NCBI GenBank assembly: GCA_964581505.1
Contig: CAZOOR010000003.1
Coordinates: forward strand, 1-64,000
Direction of reading: 5' to 3'
DNA length: 64,000 nucleotides
From: CAZOOR01 sp964581505
GTDB taxonomy: Bacteria; Bacteroidota; Ignavibacteria; Kapaibacteriales; UBA2268
The position numbers were made by a program, and so were the translations under genes. Shown here one piece after another: positions 36,205 through 45,512 of this stretch (position 1 is its first letter; each line of letters starts with the position of its first letter). The notes under the pieces were generated by a model, which was not told the DNA's origin, did not search any database, and was given only the letters and a program-made list of their open reading frames with translations.

Positions 36205-36664
36205 ATTGAAAAAAATAAAATTAGAGGGGGAACGCGACCTACTCCCTTTGAAAGAAGATGTAAAAATTGCCGCTTTTGCAATAATCAAAAGCGATGACCT
36301 CGAAAATGAAGTTCTGTTTTTTCGCTATTTGGCACAGGCTTTCATAGCTGATATTGATTTCGGCTTTATTAATGAGAATATTACACCTCACGATATCGAA
36401 GCTATTAAGTCGGGAATTCTCGAATCCGATGTTGTTATTTTCCTTATTTTATTTCCGTCTAAGTCGGCTCAGTCGCTAAATAATGATTTACTCCCTGTAT
36501 TATCGGATTTTAGTGAAAAGAAAAAATGTATTATTGTATCTAATGCATCGCTCGAAATCCTTCCTGCCAATAGTTCTAATCTATTGCTATTACTCCAAGA
36601 TACGAGTGAAAAATCTTTGGTCTCGGCTATTGTTGAACTAAGCGGAAAATCTATTGGCGATTAA
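36197..36664 (+). CDS. Hypothetical protein, alpha/beta
   Basis: I do not recognise this 155-residue protein. It is coupled to the thioesterase gene by an eight-base overlap. The sequence alternates hydrophobic strands and helices (KIAAFAIIKS, ESDVVIFLILFPSKSAQSL, KKCIIVSNASLEIL) and has no signal peptide or membrane segment. The strand-loop-strand 'SDVVIFLIL...KKCIIVSN' is reminiscent of the C-terminal domain of GH3 beta-N-acetylglucosaminidases, but it is too short and too diverged to call. The end lies 110 bases before the polysaccharide cluster. Confidence 0.6.
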   Translation: MSKLKKIKLEGERDLLPLKEDVKIAAFAIIKSDDLENEVLFFRYLAQAFIADIDFGFINENITPHDIEAIKSGILESDVVIFLILFPSKSAQSLNNDLLPVLSDFSEKKKCIIVSNASLEILPANSSNLLLLLQDTSEKSLVSAIVELSGKSIGD

Positions 36665-36698
36665 CCTACTGCTTTTAACATAGATTGAGTTTAATTAA

Positions 36699-36721
36699 TT
36701 GACAATTTATTCTTAAATTTG
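36699..36721 (+). promoter_or_regulatory. Candidate promoter of the polysaccharide cluster
   Basis: TTGAC (36699-36703) and TAAATTTG (36714-36721) lie 53 bases before the first gene of the cluster. The second element matches TAnnTTTG. The spacing is slightly short for the -33/-7 pair. Confidence 0.35.
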
Positions 36722-36774
36722 TTTCTTATATATACTCATAAAATTGATAATTATTAATAATTGAATAAGTGTTT

Positions 36775-38499
36775 ATGAAAAGATTAACAATTGTTAGCTT
36801 ATGCTTTTTATTGTTTGTAGGGAATTTGCTTTTTTCGCAAGTAAAGGGATTTTCGCCAATTAATACGGAAAGTCTTTTGCAGGAGCAGTTTTCGGCTAAA
36901 TTCAATCAGCAGAATATCTTTGATAGAAATCAAATGCCTCTCGGCGATGTGATTGTTCCAAAATATTATTTTGTAGGACCGGGCGATATTCTGGCTGTTC
37001 AAAATTTAACAACAAGTAATACAACGCAATATCTTACTGTTACACCGGAGAATTCCGTCTTAATCCCGAGAATCGGTAAGATTTCGCTTGAAGGTATGAC
37101 TTTGGAAGATGTAAGTAAAGCTATTATCAATGCTTTCAAAGAGCGAAATTCTAAAGCAATTATTTATACTTCATTGTTTAAGCCCAGAAATGTAATAGTT
37201 ACACTCAGGGGAAATGTTGACGTAAAAGGTAGTTTTATTGTTCCGGCTTCATATCGGGTTTCTACTGCAATCTCTATGCTGAATCAGCCCAAACGCGAAA
37301 ATATTACTGCTCAGATGATGGGCTATATGTCGGTCAAACAAATTGCTCATGACTATTCTGCAAAACAATATAGAAAGTCCGGTATTCCTGTTCCTATTGC
37401 ATATTCACGTAGAAATGTCGCCGTCCTACATAATGACGGCACTAGCACAAGCGTTGATATTGAGGGCGCCGCTGTTACGGGAAATATTGAGTTAGACCCT
37501 TATGTCAGGGAAAACGATATTATTTCTATTCCTGCCGAGCCGCTGTCATATCCTGAAATTTCCATTTCCGGCTCGGTTATTCGTCCCGTTCGCCTGCCTT
37601 ACAAGGAAGGTGACAATATATCGAATTTATTAAAATTCGGTTACGGCTTTACAGATGAAGCCGACTTAAATAATATTGTGATTAGTTATAATAACGGTAG
37701 AAGTAACAAATTGTCAATAAATGACAAACTGGAAGCCGCTAATGCGAATATTAAAATTGAACCGGGGGCATCGATTATTGTTAGGCAGAAGAAAGAAATA
37801 TTTAAGAATACTTGTATCGTATCGGTTCAGGGCTGTGTAGAGCAACCGGGTAGTTATTTGATTGAAGGTGATAGCGTCAGGCTATATGATATTATTAAAA
37901 AAGCCGGAGGTTTTACAGACCGAGCATATTTGCCGCTGGCGTATATTTTGCGTAATAGTAAAGAGTTTAATAATCCTCAATTTCCTGCTTGGTCAATTGC
38001 AGAGCAGTTCCAATATAGCGACTTACTTCTTGAGGATACTACTCGATTCCACTTGGATATTAATTATAAAAAACCGCTTGTTTCCTGTGATTTTGTCGAT
38101 GCTTTTATTCATAAAAATAAAAAAGCGAATATATTACTTCACGATGGTGATGTGATTATTGTTCCCGATAATCCGAAAACGGTATTTGTTTACGGACAGG
38201 TAAATAATCCGGGGTATATTACCTTTCAGCCCGGTAAAACAATGGAATGGTATATCGAACAAGCGGGCGGTTATGCCATTAATGCAGAAGATACACGTGC
38301 AAGAATTATTGACGGTCGCACAAAGGTATGGCGGGAAGGTAACGAAAATGTTTTTTTAAATGCCGGCGATGAGGTTTATGTACCAAAGCCGCCCGATGTT
38401 TCGCAGGGTGTTAAAATTCAGACTTGGGCTATTATCATTAGTGGTATTGCTACGGCGGCTTCGTTAATTAGTTTTATTATCTCAATCGTAAGAAACTAA
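36775..38499 (+). CDS. Wza-type polysaccharide export protein with SLBB domains
   Basis: This is an outer-membrane export channel component of surface polysaccharide systems. The ATG at 36775 starts a signal peptide (MKRLTIVSLCFLLFVGNLLFSQ). A GTG at 36769 two codons earlier is less likely. The poly-export domain is at about 60-140 (YYFVGPGDILAVQNL, IPRIGKISLEGMTLEDV). Several SLBB/beta-grasp domains follow (SISGSVIRPVRLPYKEGDNI, VQGCVEQPGSYLIEGDSV, VYGQVNNPGYITFQPGKTMEWYIEQAGGY). The protein ends with a hydrophobic helix (WAIIISGIATAASLISFIISIV), comparable to the C-terminal helix with which Wza spans the outer membrane. It has no lipobox cysteine. It heads the long polysaccharide cluster. 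Confidence 0.88.
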   Translation: MKRLTIVSLCFLLFVGNLLFSQVKGFSPINTESLLQEQFSAKFNQQNIFDRNQMPLGDVIVPKYYFVGPGDILAVQNLTTSNTTQYLTVTPENSVLIPRIGKISLEGMTLEDVSKAIINAFKERNSKAIIYTSLFKPRNVIVTLRGNVDVKGSFIVPASYRVSTAISMLNQPKRENITAQMMGYMSVKQIAHDYSAKQYRKSGIPVPIAYSRRNVAVLHNDGTSTSVDIEGAAVTGNIELDPYVRENDIISIPAEPLSYPEISISGSVIRPVRLPYKEGDNISNLLKFGYGFTDEADLNNIVISYNNGRSNKLSINDKLEAANANIKIEPGASIIVRQKKEIFKNTCIVSVQGCVEQPGSYLIEGDSVRLYDIIKKAGGFTDRAYLPLAYILRNSKEFNNPQFPAWSIAEQFQYSDLLLEDTTRFHLDINYKKPLVSCDFVDAFIHKNKKANILLHDGDVIIVPDNPKTVFVYGQVNNPGYITFQPGKTMEWYIEQAGGYAINAEDTRARIIDGRTKVWREGNENVFLNAGDEVYVPKPPDVSQGVKIQTWAIIISGIATAASLISFIISIVRN

Positions 38500-38511
38500 A
38501 TACAAATTTTT

Positions 38512-40149
38512 ATGTCTAAAATAGTAGCAGTATATTTATTTCTAATTTTGTCTTCCTTTGCGGTGGCTCAGGTTGAGTTTATACAAATAGCGCATCCTGT
38601 TTATCCGTTTCTAATTAATCAGGAAGCAAAGGGCTTATTGCCGCATTTTTCCACTTCGCAATTACCATGGCAAAGGAAAGAAGTAATAAATGCTCTGCGA
38701 ACTATTGCCGAGCATTCGGAACAATTAAACGGCTTCGAGAAAAAGGCTCTTGCTCTTTTTAATACAGAATTTGAAATTTCCGAACGAAATAATACGGTCG
38801 TATTTTATAGCGATAGAGATACGAATCAAATTTTTTTCAAAGGTTTACTCTCCGAAAAGGATAAATTCTTTTATCATAATAGGAACTCTGCTAATACAGT
38901 ATCATTTGTACCTCTTGCCGATTTGGAAAATACTTATGTTAATTCCGATACGGCAAGCGGCAATGCAATATTAGGCAATCTCGGGCTTAGGTTGTATGGT
39001 TCGCTTTCGGGACATTTCGGCTATTATTTGCAAATTACTAATGGAACAGTGTTCGCAGGAGACAAGTGGGCGGCTCTCTATGATAATAAGTTAAAACACA
39101 ATATAAAATTTGCCGAGCTAAATAGCGATTTTGATTTTACTGAATCGCATATTGCCTATTCTTATGATTGGTTCACTGCAACTATTGGCAGACAGACGCG
39201 TTACACCGGTTCGGGTATCGTCCAGAGAACATTTATGAATGATGTTTCACCTGCTATGGACGGGATAACACTTTCCGCCGATTTTTCAGGTTTTAGATAT
39301 TCATATTCCTTGTTCAGTCTTTTGGCTATTCCCGATTCCACCCAAGCAGATGTAGGTTTCAAAACATTTATTCCGACAAAATTGAGTTCATTTCATCGTT
39401 TCTCATTGCGTCCGAGTTGGGGCGAAGTATCTTTTTGGGAAGGAGTAATATATGCTGAGCGTGGGTATGATTTATCATATCTCAATCCATTGAGTTTTTA
39501 TAAATCTTTGGAGCATGCCAATCGCGACCGCGATAATTCACTGATGGGTTTGGATTGGAAAGTCAGACCTACAGCCGGAATTCAGATTGTCGGCTCATTC
39601 TTACTTGATGATATAGTATTCAGTGAACTCGGTACAGGCTATTGGAGTAATAAATTTGCTTGGAATTTGGGCATAAGCTACTCTTCTTTATTCGGGTTCC
39701 TCGGTATGGAATATGCTCGCGTCGAGCCATATACTTTTACTCATTTCAATCCGCAGAATTCTTATACTAATGACCGCTCACTTATCGGTTCATACATTTT
39801 GCCGAATTCGGATATGTTTTCTCTGGTCTATCGTTTTTATTGGCTTGGTAATAGATATCCTTGGTATATTCGCCTCGGTTATGAACGACACGGCGAGAAT
39901 ACTTATGACAAGGATGGGAAATTAGTTTATAATGTTGGCGGCGACCCGCTGCAAACAAGGAGACCCGAGGATAAAAATAATGTTACATTTCTCGAAGGTA
40001 AGCGTATTGATTCGGCAATTCTCGAAATGAACTTTGCCTACGAGATTGTAAGAAATTTTAATTTGGCATTTTGTATTTTTATCAAGGAACAGGAAAACGG
40101 GCATTCCTACAAAAATTTTAGATTAAAATTCAGTTTCAGGGATTTTTAG
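38512..40149 (+). CDS. Wzi-like capsule-assembly outer-membrane protein
   Basis: The 545-residue secreted protein has a signal peptide (MSKIVAVYLFLILSSFAVAQ). An N-terminal helical segment (about 25-95: HPVYPFLINQEAKGLL...WQRKEVINAL) is typical of Wzi-like proteins. A large barrel of aromatic-rich strands follows (GLRLYGSLSGHFGYYLQI, WFTATIGRQTRYTGSG, ending KNFRLKFSFRDF). Wzi proteins help attach or organise capsule at the cell surface. It follows the Wza gene by 12 bases and precedes the first glycosyltransferase by 6, so it is part of the same transcript. Confidence 0.8.
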   Translation: MSKIVAVYLFLILSSFAVAQVEFIQIAHPVYPFLINQEAKGLLPHFSTSQLPWQRKEVINALRTIAEHSEQLNGFEKKALALFNTEFEISERNNTVVFYSDRDTNQIFFKGLLSEKDKFFYHNRNSANTVSFVPLADLENTYVNSDTASGNAILGNLGLRLYGSLSGHFGYYLQITNGTVFAGDKWAALYDNKLKHNIKFAELNSDFDFTESHIAYSYDWFTATIGRQTRYTGSGIVQRTFMNDVSPAMDGITLSADFSGFRYSYSLFSLLAIPDSTQADVGFKTFIPTKLSSFHRFSLRPSWGEVSFWEGVIYAERGYDLSYLNPLSFYKSLEHANRDRDNSLMGLDWKVRPTAGIQIVGSFLLDDIVFSELGTGYWSNKFAWNLGISYSSLFGFLGMEYARVEPYTFTHFNPQNSYTNDRSLIGSYILPNSDMFSLVYRFYWLGNRYPWYIRLGYERHGENTYDKDGKLVYNVGGDPLQTRRPEDKNNVTFLEGKRIDSAILEMNFAYEIVRNFNLAFCIFIKEQENGHSYKNFRLKFSFRDF

Positions 40150-40155
40150 GATTAG

Positions 40156-41304
40156 ATGGATTTTGCAATAATATTAATACTGATTAGTGCCTTTCTATTA
40201 ATATACGGCTATGTATTATATCCGTTTACTCTTGCCCTTTTGTCGAAAATATTTAATAATGAAATCTCAATGGGAGATAGTTCTTCACCCGAAATTACAA
40301 TTATTATTTCAGCATATAATGAACAAGAATATATTCCCGATGCGATAGAGTCCATATTTAAAACCGATTATCCTAAATCTAAAATCAATGTATTTGTAGG
40401 TTCGGACGGTTCTACTGATGATACTTGCGGAATATTGCAGACACTTTCTGATAGATATGATTCATTGCAATTCTTTTGTTTTGATAGGCTCGGGAAGAAC
40501 GCCGTCATCAATTCATTGCTGGCTAAAATCAAGACAGAATATGTATTTTTTATGGATGCTGATATTCGATTGCAAAATGGTGTCATTAATAAACTGATTT
40601 CTTATTTGTCTAATAGCACGGTCGGGGCTGTCATTGCATCAATGGAATCAATCGGTAAAGGTGGAGACAGTGCCGGCGGTTTTGGCGAAATTCTTTATCA
40701 AAAAATTGAACGAAAATTCCGAATAAACGAAAGTAAGATATATTCAACTGTAAATGCTCTCGGTGCTTTTTATGGATTGAAAAGCGAATATATTGAACCT
40801 CTACCTGATGATTTGGTGGCTGATGATTTCTATCCGCTGCTTACTGTTATGCAGAATAGGAAACGTGTTCTATTTGTTGATGAGGCGGAAGTCCTTGAAA
40901 TACGACCGAAATCGACAAGCGACGAAATTAGCCGTAGGGTTAGAGCCTCTGCTTCGGCGATGACATCATTGAAACACAAATCTATGCTCTTGTTGCCTTC
41001 TTATGGCTGGGTTTCGTATTTCTTATTTTGTCATAAAATACTAAGATGGCTAGCACCGGTTTTTTTATTAGCTATTTTAATCTCTACTTTTTTCATTAAT
41101 AGTGGAAATTTTTTATTTGTTATTGTAATTATTCAATTATATATTTATCTTGGTGCTTTGCTTGGGTTTATTCTTGAAAAAAGAAATATGAATATTATAT
41201 TTCTCAAACTTCCACTGTATGCTCTAACTATGAGTATTGGGTTTGCAGGTGCATTTTACAGATTTTTCACAGGTAAGAAAAACTCGAAATGGCAAAGAAA
41301 TTGA
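40156..41304 (+). CDS. Membrane glycosyltransferase, family 2
   Basis: This 382-residue processive-type GT2 enzyme has one N-terminal membrane helix (about 3-28) and three or four C-terminal ones (about 285-375). The GT-A core shows IIISAYNEQEYIPDAI, GSDGSTDDTCGIL, the metal-binding FMDADIRL and a final RRVRASASAM region in place of the QxxRW motif. It would add sugars from an activated donor at the cytoplasmic membrane during polysaccharide synthesis. Donor and acceptor are not deducible. It lies between the Wzi-like gene and the initiating transferase gene. Confidence 0.85.
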   Translation: MDFAIILILISAFLLIYGYVLYPFTLALLSKIFNNEISMGDSSSPEITIIISAYNEQEYIPDAIESIFKTDYPKSKINVFVGSDGSTDDTCGILQTLSDRYDSLQFFCFDRLGKNAVINSLLAKIKTEYVFFMDADIRLQNGVINKLISYLSNSTVGAVIASMESIGKGGDSAGGFGEILYQKIERKFRINESKIYSTVNALGAFYGLKSEYIEPLPDDLVADDFYPLLTVMQNRKRVLFVDEAEVLEIRPKSTSDEISRRVRASASAMTSLKHKSMLLLPSYGWVSYFLFCHKILRWLAPVFLLAILISTFFINSGNFLFVIVIIQLYIYLGALLGFILEKRNMNIIFLKLPLYALTMSIGFAGAFYRFFTGKKNSKWQRN

Positions 41305-41377
41305 TTGTATGTTTTTGCAACAATAGGGCGGATTAGTTATTAACAATAAACAAAATAATAAGAATCATCAAAAACGA

Positions 41378-42790
41378 ATGATGAATAAGTTTTTGTCTCC
41401 ACAGGCAATTCAGCTTTATTTTGATGCACTTTCTATAATTGTGGCATACATCATTTATTTTTTGGTTAAATATTATTCGGGTTGGTTCTATAATGTAGTT
41501 GAACCCGGATTCTTATTTTTTATCATTCCTTTATTTGTTCTCCTATTCTATTGGATTTTGCTATTCTGGATTAACGGTTTATATCGTGATTGGTATGTAC
41601 ATTCTCCTTTTAATGAATTTTTTACAATTTTACGGGTTACTTTTTTCGGTAGTTTTATACTATTCTTTCTTGTATTTTTGGATTCGGGCGACCGCCGTCC
41701 GCGTTTGATTTTTGTTATATATTTCCTAATTATGGCGGTTGTTCTTGGTTTAGGAAGAATCTTTGCACGTCAGCTTCAGAAGAAATTACGAAAAGAAAAG
41801 AAATATGTGATTAATGCAATTCTTATAGGTACACGTAATAGTATGAATGAATTTGCTCGCAAAGTTCAATTGTCGTCTGCTTGGGGATATAATATTTTAG
41901 GTGGTATATTACTCAATGACGAAACAAACTCCGATACAAAATCACCCTACAAAGACATTGATATTTTGGGCGAACTGAACGATTTGGAAGAGAAGATGAA
42001 AACCGAAAAGCCTGATGAAGTTTTAATTACACGAAAGACGCGAAGCAGACGGCAGCTGATGAAGATTGTTAATATGTGTATTAATTACGGCGTTAAAGTT
42101 AAAATTGTGCCGGATTTATATGATATCTTCACAGGCTCTGTCAGAACATTTACGGTTTATGGTATTCCGTTGATTGAAATCCATACCCAACTATTAAAGC
42201 CTTGGGAAGAAGCTATTAAGCGTCTTCTTGATATTGTCGTGTCTTTTCTGGTTATTGTTTTAGGAATACCCGTATGGCTCATTATTGCAATTATTATTAA
42301 AATTGATTCTAGAGGACAGGTGTTTTTTTTACAAGAGCGTGTTGGTAAGGACAGGATAAATTTTACTATGTATAAATTCAGGACAATGGTACAAGACAAG
42401 CAAATAAGTGGCGACTTGTGGACATCTGTCAATGACCCGCGTGTAACGAAATTCGGAAGATTCTTACGCAAATCTCATTTAGATGAAGTCCCTCAATTTC
42501 TCAATGTGTTGAAAGGAGAAATGTCAATTGTTGGTCCCCGTCCCGAGCGTCCCGAAATTGTTGATAAATATGCGAAAATTGTTCCATACTATGTCAGAAG
42601 GCTTGCATTAAGACCTGGTATTACGGGTTGGTGGCAAGTTAAATATACTGCATATATCGAAAGTGTGGAAGAAATTGAAGGAAGATTAAAAGATGATTTC
42701 TATTATATTGAGAATATGTCTTTGAAACTTGATTTGGAAATTATGGTTAGAACTGTCTTTTTAATGATTAAAGGTCATGGTCAAACATAA
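41378..42790 (+). CDS. WcaJ-type undecaprenyl-phosphate sugar transferase
   Basis: This is the initiating phosphoglycosyltransferase that moves a sugar-1-phosphate onto undecaprenyl phosphate. The 470-residue protein has about four N-terminal membrane segments (10-115), a CoA-binding-like Rossmann domain (about 140-255), and the membrane-hairpin catalytic domain (KRLLDIVVSFLVIVLGIPVW, ERVGKDRINFTMYKFRTM, HLDEVPQFLNVLKGEMSIVGPRP). All catalytic elements are present, including the Asp-Glu dyad in LDEVPQ. The sugar is unknown. It is the only intact initiating enzyme of the cluster, in contrast to the degenerate copy at 43554-45512. Confidence 0.92.
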   Translation: MMNKFLSPQAIQLYFDALSIIVAYIIYFLVKYYSGWFYNVVEPGFLFFIIPLFVLLFYWILLFWINGLYRDWYVHSPFNEFFTILRVTFFGSFILFFLVFLDSGDRRPRLIFVIYFLIMAVVLGLGRIFARQLQKKLRKEKKYVINAILIGTRNSMNEFARKVQLSSAWGYNILGGILLNDETNSDTKSPYKDIDILGELNDLEEKMKTEKPDEVLITRKTRSRRQLMKIVNMCINYGVKVKIVPDLYDIFTGSVRTFTVYGIPLIEIHTQLLKPWEEAIKRLLDIVVSFLVIVLGIPVWLIIAIIIKIDSRGQVFFLQERVGKDRINFTMYKFRTMVQDKQISGDLWTSVNDPRVTKFGRFLRKSHLDEVPQFLNVLKGEMSIVGPRPERPEIVDKYAKIVPYYVRRLALRPGITGWWQVKYTAYIESVEEIEGRLKDDFYYIENMSLKLDLEIMVRTVFLMIKGHGQT

Positions 42791-42819
42791 ATATTTTTGT
42801 TCATTTATTATTATTGCTT

Positions 42820-43539
42820 ATGAAAACAATAGTAGTCATTCCGACTTATAACGAAATTGAGAATATCGAAAAATTGATTAATACAATTTTTTCGATAATG
42901 CCCGAAACCGATTTATTGATTGTTGATGATAATTCGCCGGACGGTACTTATAAAAAAGTTGAGGAAATGAAGCAAAATGATAATCGTATCCATCTGATTG
43001 TTCGTCCTGAAAAAAATGGTCTCGGCACTGCTTACATTGCCGGCTTTAAATATGCACTTGAGCGTGATTATGATGCCATTTTTGAAATGGATGCAGATTT
43101 TTCGCACGACCCGAAGGACTTGCCTAGATTATTGAAAGAGCTTGATAATTATGACTTGGTTATAGGTTCAAGATATGTTACGGGTGTCAATGTTGTCAAT
43201 TGGCCCCTTCGGCGTCTGTTTTTAAGCTATGGTGCTAATCTCTATACGCGTGTATTGACAGGCTTACCTATTAAAGATGCAACAGGTGGTTTTAAATGTT
43301 TCAGGGCTGATGCACTGCGAAAGATAGTATTGGACAAGGTGAAAACCAATGGCTATGGTTTTCAGATTGAAATGAATTACTTGCTTTGGAAAAGCGGTGC
43401 GAAAATCAAGGAAATTCCAATTATTTTCATTGACAGGCGAAGCGGTGTTTCCAAAATGAACAAAAAAATTATTTACGAAGCTATTTTTCTCGTTTGGAAA
43501 TTGAAATTTATGGCTCATAAAAAGTTTTTGAAACAATAA
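42820..43539 (+). CDS. Polyprenol-phosphate mannose synthase-like GT2
   Basis: This 239-residue protein resembles dolichol/polyprenol-phosphate mannosyltransferases. It has VVIPTYNEIENIEKLI, VDDNSPDGTYK, the metal motif FEMDADFSHDP, and the family-specific IGSRYVTGVNVVNWPLRRLFLS and DATGGFKCFRADAL. It lacks the C-terminal membrane anchor of some members. It would make a lipid-linked hexose used as donor on the outer side of the membrane. The ATG at 42820 is preferred over a TTG two codons upstream. Confidence 0.9.
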   Translation: MKTIVVIPTYNEIENIEKLINTIFSIMPETDLLIVDDNSPDGTYKKVEEMKQNDNRIHLIVRPEKNGLGTAYIAGFKYALERDYDAIFEMDADFSHDPKDLPRLLKELDNYDLVIGSRYVTGVNVVNWPLRRLFLSYGANLYTRVLTGLPIKDATGGFKCFRADALRKIVLDKVKTNGYGFQIEMNYLLWKSGAKIKEIPIIFIDRRSGVSKMNKKIIYEAIFLVWKLKFMAHKKFLKQ

Positions 43540-43553
43540 GATGAGTATTCTTT

Positions 43554-45512
43554 GTGAATAATGCGAATATTAACATATCGATTGTGATTGTTAATTATAA
43601 TTCAATGGATTATCTTTCCCATTGCATTAGTTCAATTGAAAAATCTTCCGGCAATCTGGCTGTTGAAATTATTGTCGTTGATAATAATTCGACCGAAGGA
43701 CAACCTACGGAGTTGCAAAATCAGTTTCCTGATGTTCGCTTCATTCAATTGGAGGAAAATCTCGGTTTCGGAAGAGCTAACAATATTGGAGTTGAGCATT
43801 CTTCCGGCAAATATATTCTAATTTTAAATCCCGATACAGTTGTCGAGGAAAATACTTTGCAGATTATGTATGAATTTATGGAAAACCATAAAGAAGTAGG
43901 TGCCGCAGGTTGTAAAGTATTGAATTCGGACGGTACATTTCAGTTGGCTTGTCGCCGTGGTTTCCCGACACCTTGGGTCTCTTTTACAAAACTTTTCGGC
44001 TTGCAAAGCCTTTTCCCTAAGGTCAAACTATTTGCCGGATATAATCAAACCTATAAACCCATAAATAAGACCTATGAAGTTGATTCTATCATCGGTGCAT
44101 TTATGTTCATTCGCCGTTCTTCTTGGGATAAAGTCAATGGATTTGACGAGGCATTTTTTATGTATGGGGAAGATATTGACCTATGCTATCGAATAAAGAA
44201 AAGCGGCGCAAAAATTATGTACGTGCATACAAGCTCTATTATCCATTATAAGGGTATTAGCACCAAACGCAGTGCAATTAATGTCTTGCAGCATTTCTAT
44301 GATGCTATGACAATATTTAGCAGAAAGCATTTTGCATATTCGGGTATATTCTTGTTTTTCCTTCGTATCGGTATCGGCTTTCGCAAGTTTCTCGCTATGC
44401 TCAGTAGGCACAAAAGGAGCATTTTTATTTTTATATTAGATTTGCTTGCAATCAATTTGTCATTACTATTAGCTACAAAAATTCGTTTCGGCGGATTCTT
44501 TAATTTCCCGGATTATGCTTATCCTACCGTTTTTGTTGTAATATCGGTAGTCCTGACTGCCGCAATGATTTCTGTAGGGGAATATTTTGAAGAGCGCAAC
44601 ACACCGCGTAGGGCTGTACTTGCTCTTTTGTTTTCATTTTTCTTTCTTTCCTCATTGACTTATTTCTTCAAAGAGTACGCATTCAGTCGCGGTGTTGTAC
44701 TGATGACTATTGGATTTGCAATTATCCTATCGGCACTAATTAGGGTATTGTTTATCTTTTATGACAATATCAGCGGTAAGAATTCGGAAAAACGTATTGC
44801 TATTATAGGTACCGATAATGATGCACAAAAACTTTACAATGCTTTTGCAGAGTCGGATTTTATTGGCTCTAACGTTATTGGATTTATTGCGGTCAATCAG
44901 TCGGAGGCAAACAAAGAACTTAGTAAGATGCTACTCGGCAACTATCAGTATCTACATAATATTATAGCAGAGAATAACATAAACGAGATAATCATTACAG
45001 ATAAGACTCTCCCTGCTTCTACATTTATTTCATTGATTGAAAAGAATTCATCGAGCAAAGTAAGATTTCATATTGCCAGCAAAATTGATGAATTTATCTC
45101 CTCAAAGATTATAAATGACATTGCCGGAAAAGAGCCGGATATACCCGCTCTGAAAATTTTTATGTTCAAAAATAGACTTTTGAAGCGTTCTTTTGATATT
45201 CTTGTTTCAATATTTCTTTTATCATTAGGAATTCCCTTTGTATATTTGTTTTCCGAGAAACCTAAGAATAGAATAAAAGAACTGTATTCTGTCTTACTCG
45301 GTAAATTAACAATAGTCGGTATAGTACCTTCGGAAAAGGATACTATTGATTATAAACGTGGAATTACCGGAATGGCGGCTATTAGTTCGCCCGAGAAATT
45401 ATCGGATATTACGATAGCAAAATTGAATGAGTATTATATCAATAATTATTCTTTTTTGCTTGATATTGAATTAATTTTAAAACATTTGATTAGGAAAAAA
45501 AGTGGCAGGTAA
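43554..45512 (+). CDS. GT2 glycosyltransferase fused to degenerate sugar transferase
   Basis: This 652-residue protein starts at GTG 43554; no ATG is available before conserved sequence. Residues 1-290 are a rhamnosyltransferase-like GT2 (IVIVNYNSMDYLSHCI, VVDNNSTEG, LILNPDTVVEE, FFMYGEDIDLCYRIKKSG). Residues 290-410 carry four or five membrane segments. About 415-530 is a Rossmann-like domain (KRIAIIGTDNDAQKLYNAF), as in WcaJ-type enzymes. The last 110 residues keep the membrane hairpin (LLKRSFDILVSIFLLSLGIPF) and GKLTIVGIVPSE, but the FRTM segment and the LDE/PQ catalytic dyad are deleted. The C-terminal half is thus probably not catalytic and may serve as a membrane platform. Its end overlaps accA by eleven bases. 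Confidence 0.85.
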   Translation: MNNANINISIVIVNYNSMDYLSHCISSIEKSSGNLAVEIIVVDNNSTEGQPTELQNQFPDVRFIQLEENLGFGRANNIGVEHSSGKYILILNPDTVVEENTLQIMYEFMENHKEVGAAGCKVLNSDGTFQLACRRGFPTPWVSFTKLFGLQSLFPKVKLFAGYNQTYKPINKTYEVDSIIGAFMFIRRSSWDKVNGFDEAFFMYGEDIDLCYRIKKSGAKIMYVHTSSIIHYKGISTKRSAINVLQHFYDAMTIFSRKHFAYSGIFLFFLRIGIGFRKFLAMLSRHKRSIFIFILDLLAINLSLLLATKIRFGGFFNFPDYAYPTVFVVISVVLTAAMISVGEYFEERNTPRRAVLALLFSFFFLSSLTYFFKEYAFSRGVVLMTIGFAIILSALIRVLFIFYDNISGKNSEKRIAIIGTDNDAQKLYNAFAESDFIGSNVIGFIAVNQSEANKELSKMLLGNYQYLHNIIAENNINEIIITDKTLPASTFISLIEKNSSSKVRFHIASKIDEFISSKIINDIAGKEPDIPALKIFMFKNRLLKRSFDILVSIFLLSLGIPFVYLFSEKPKNRIKELYSVLLGKLTIVGIVPSEKDTIDYKRGITGMAAISSPEKLSDITIAKLNEYYINNYSFLLDIELILKHLIRKKSGR

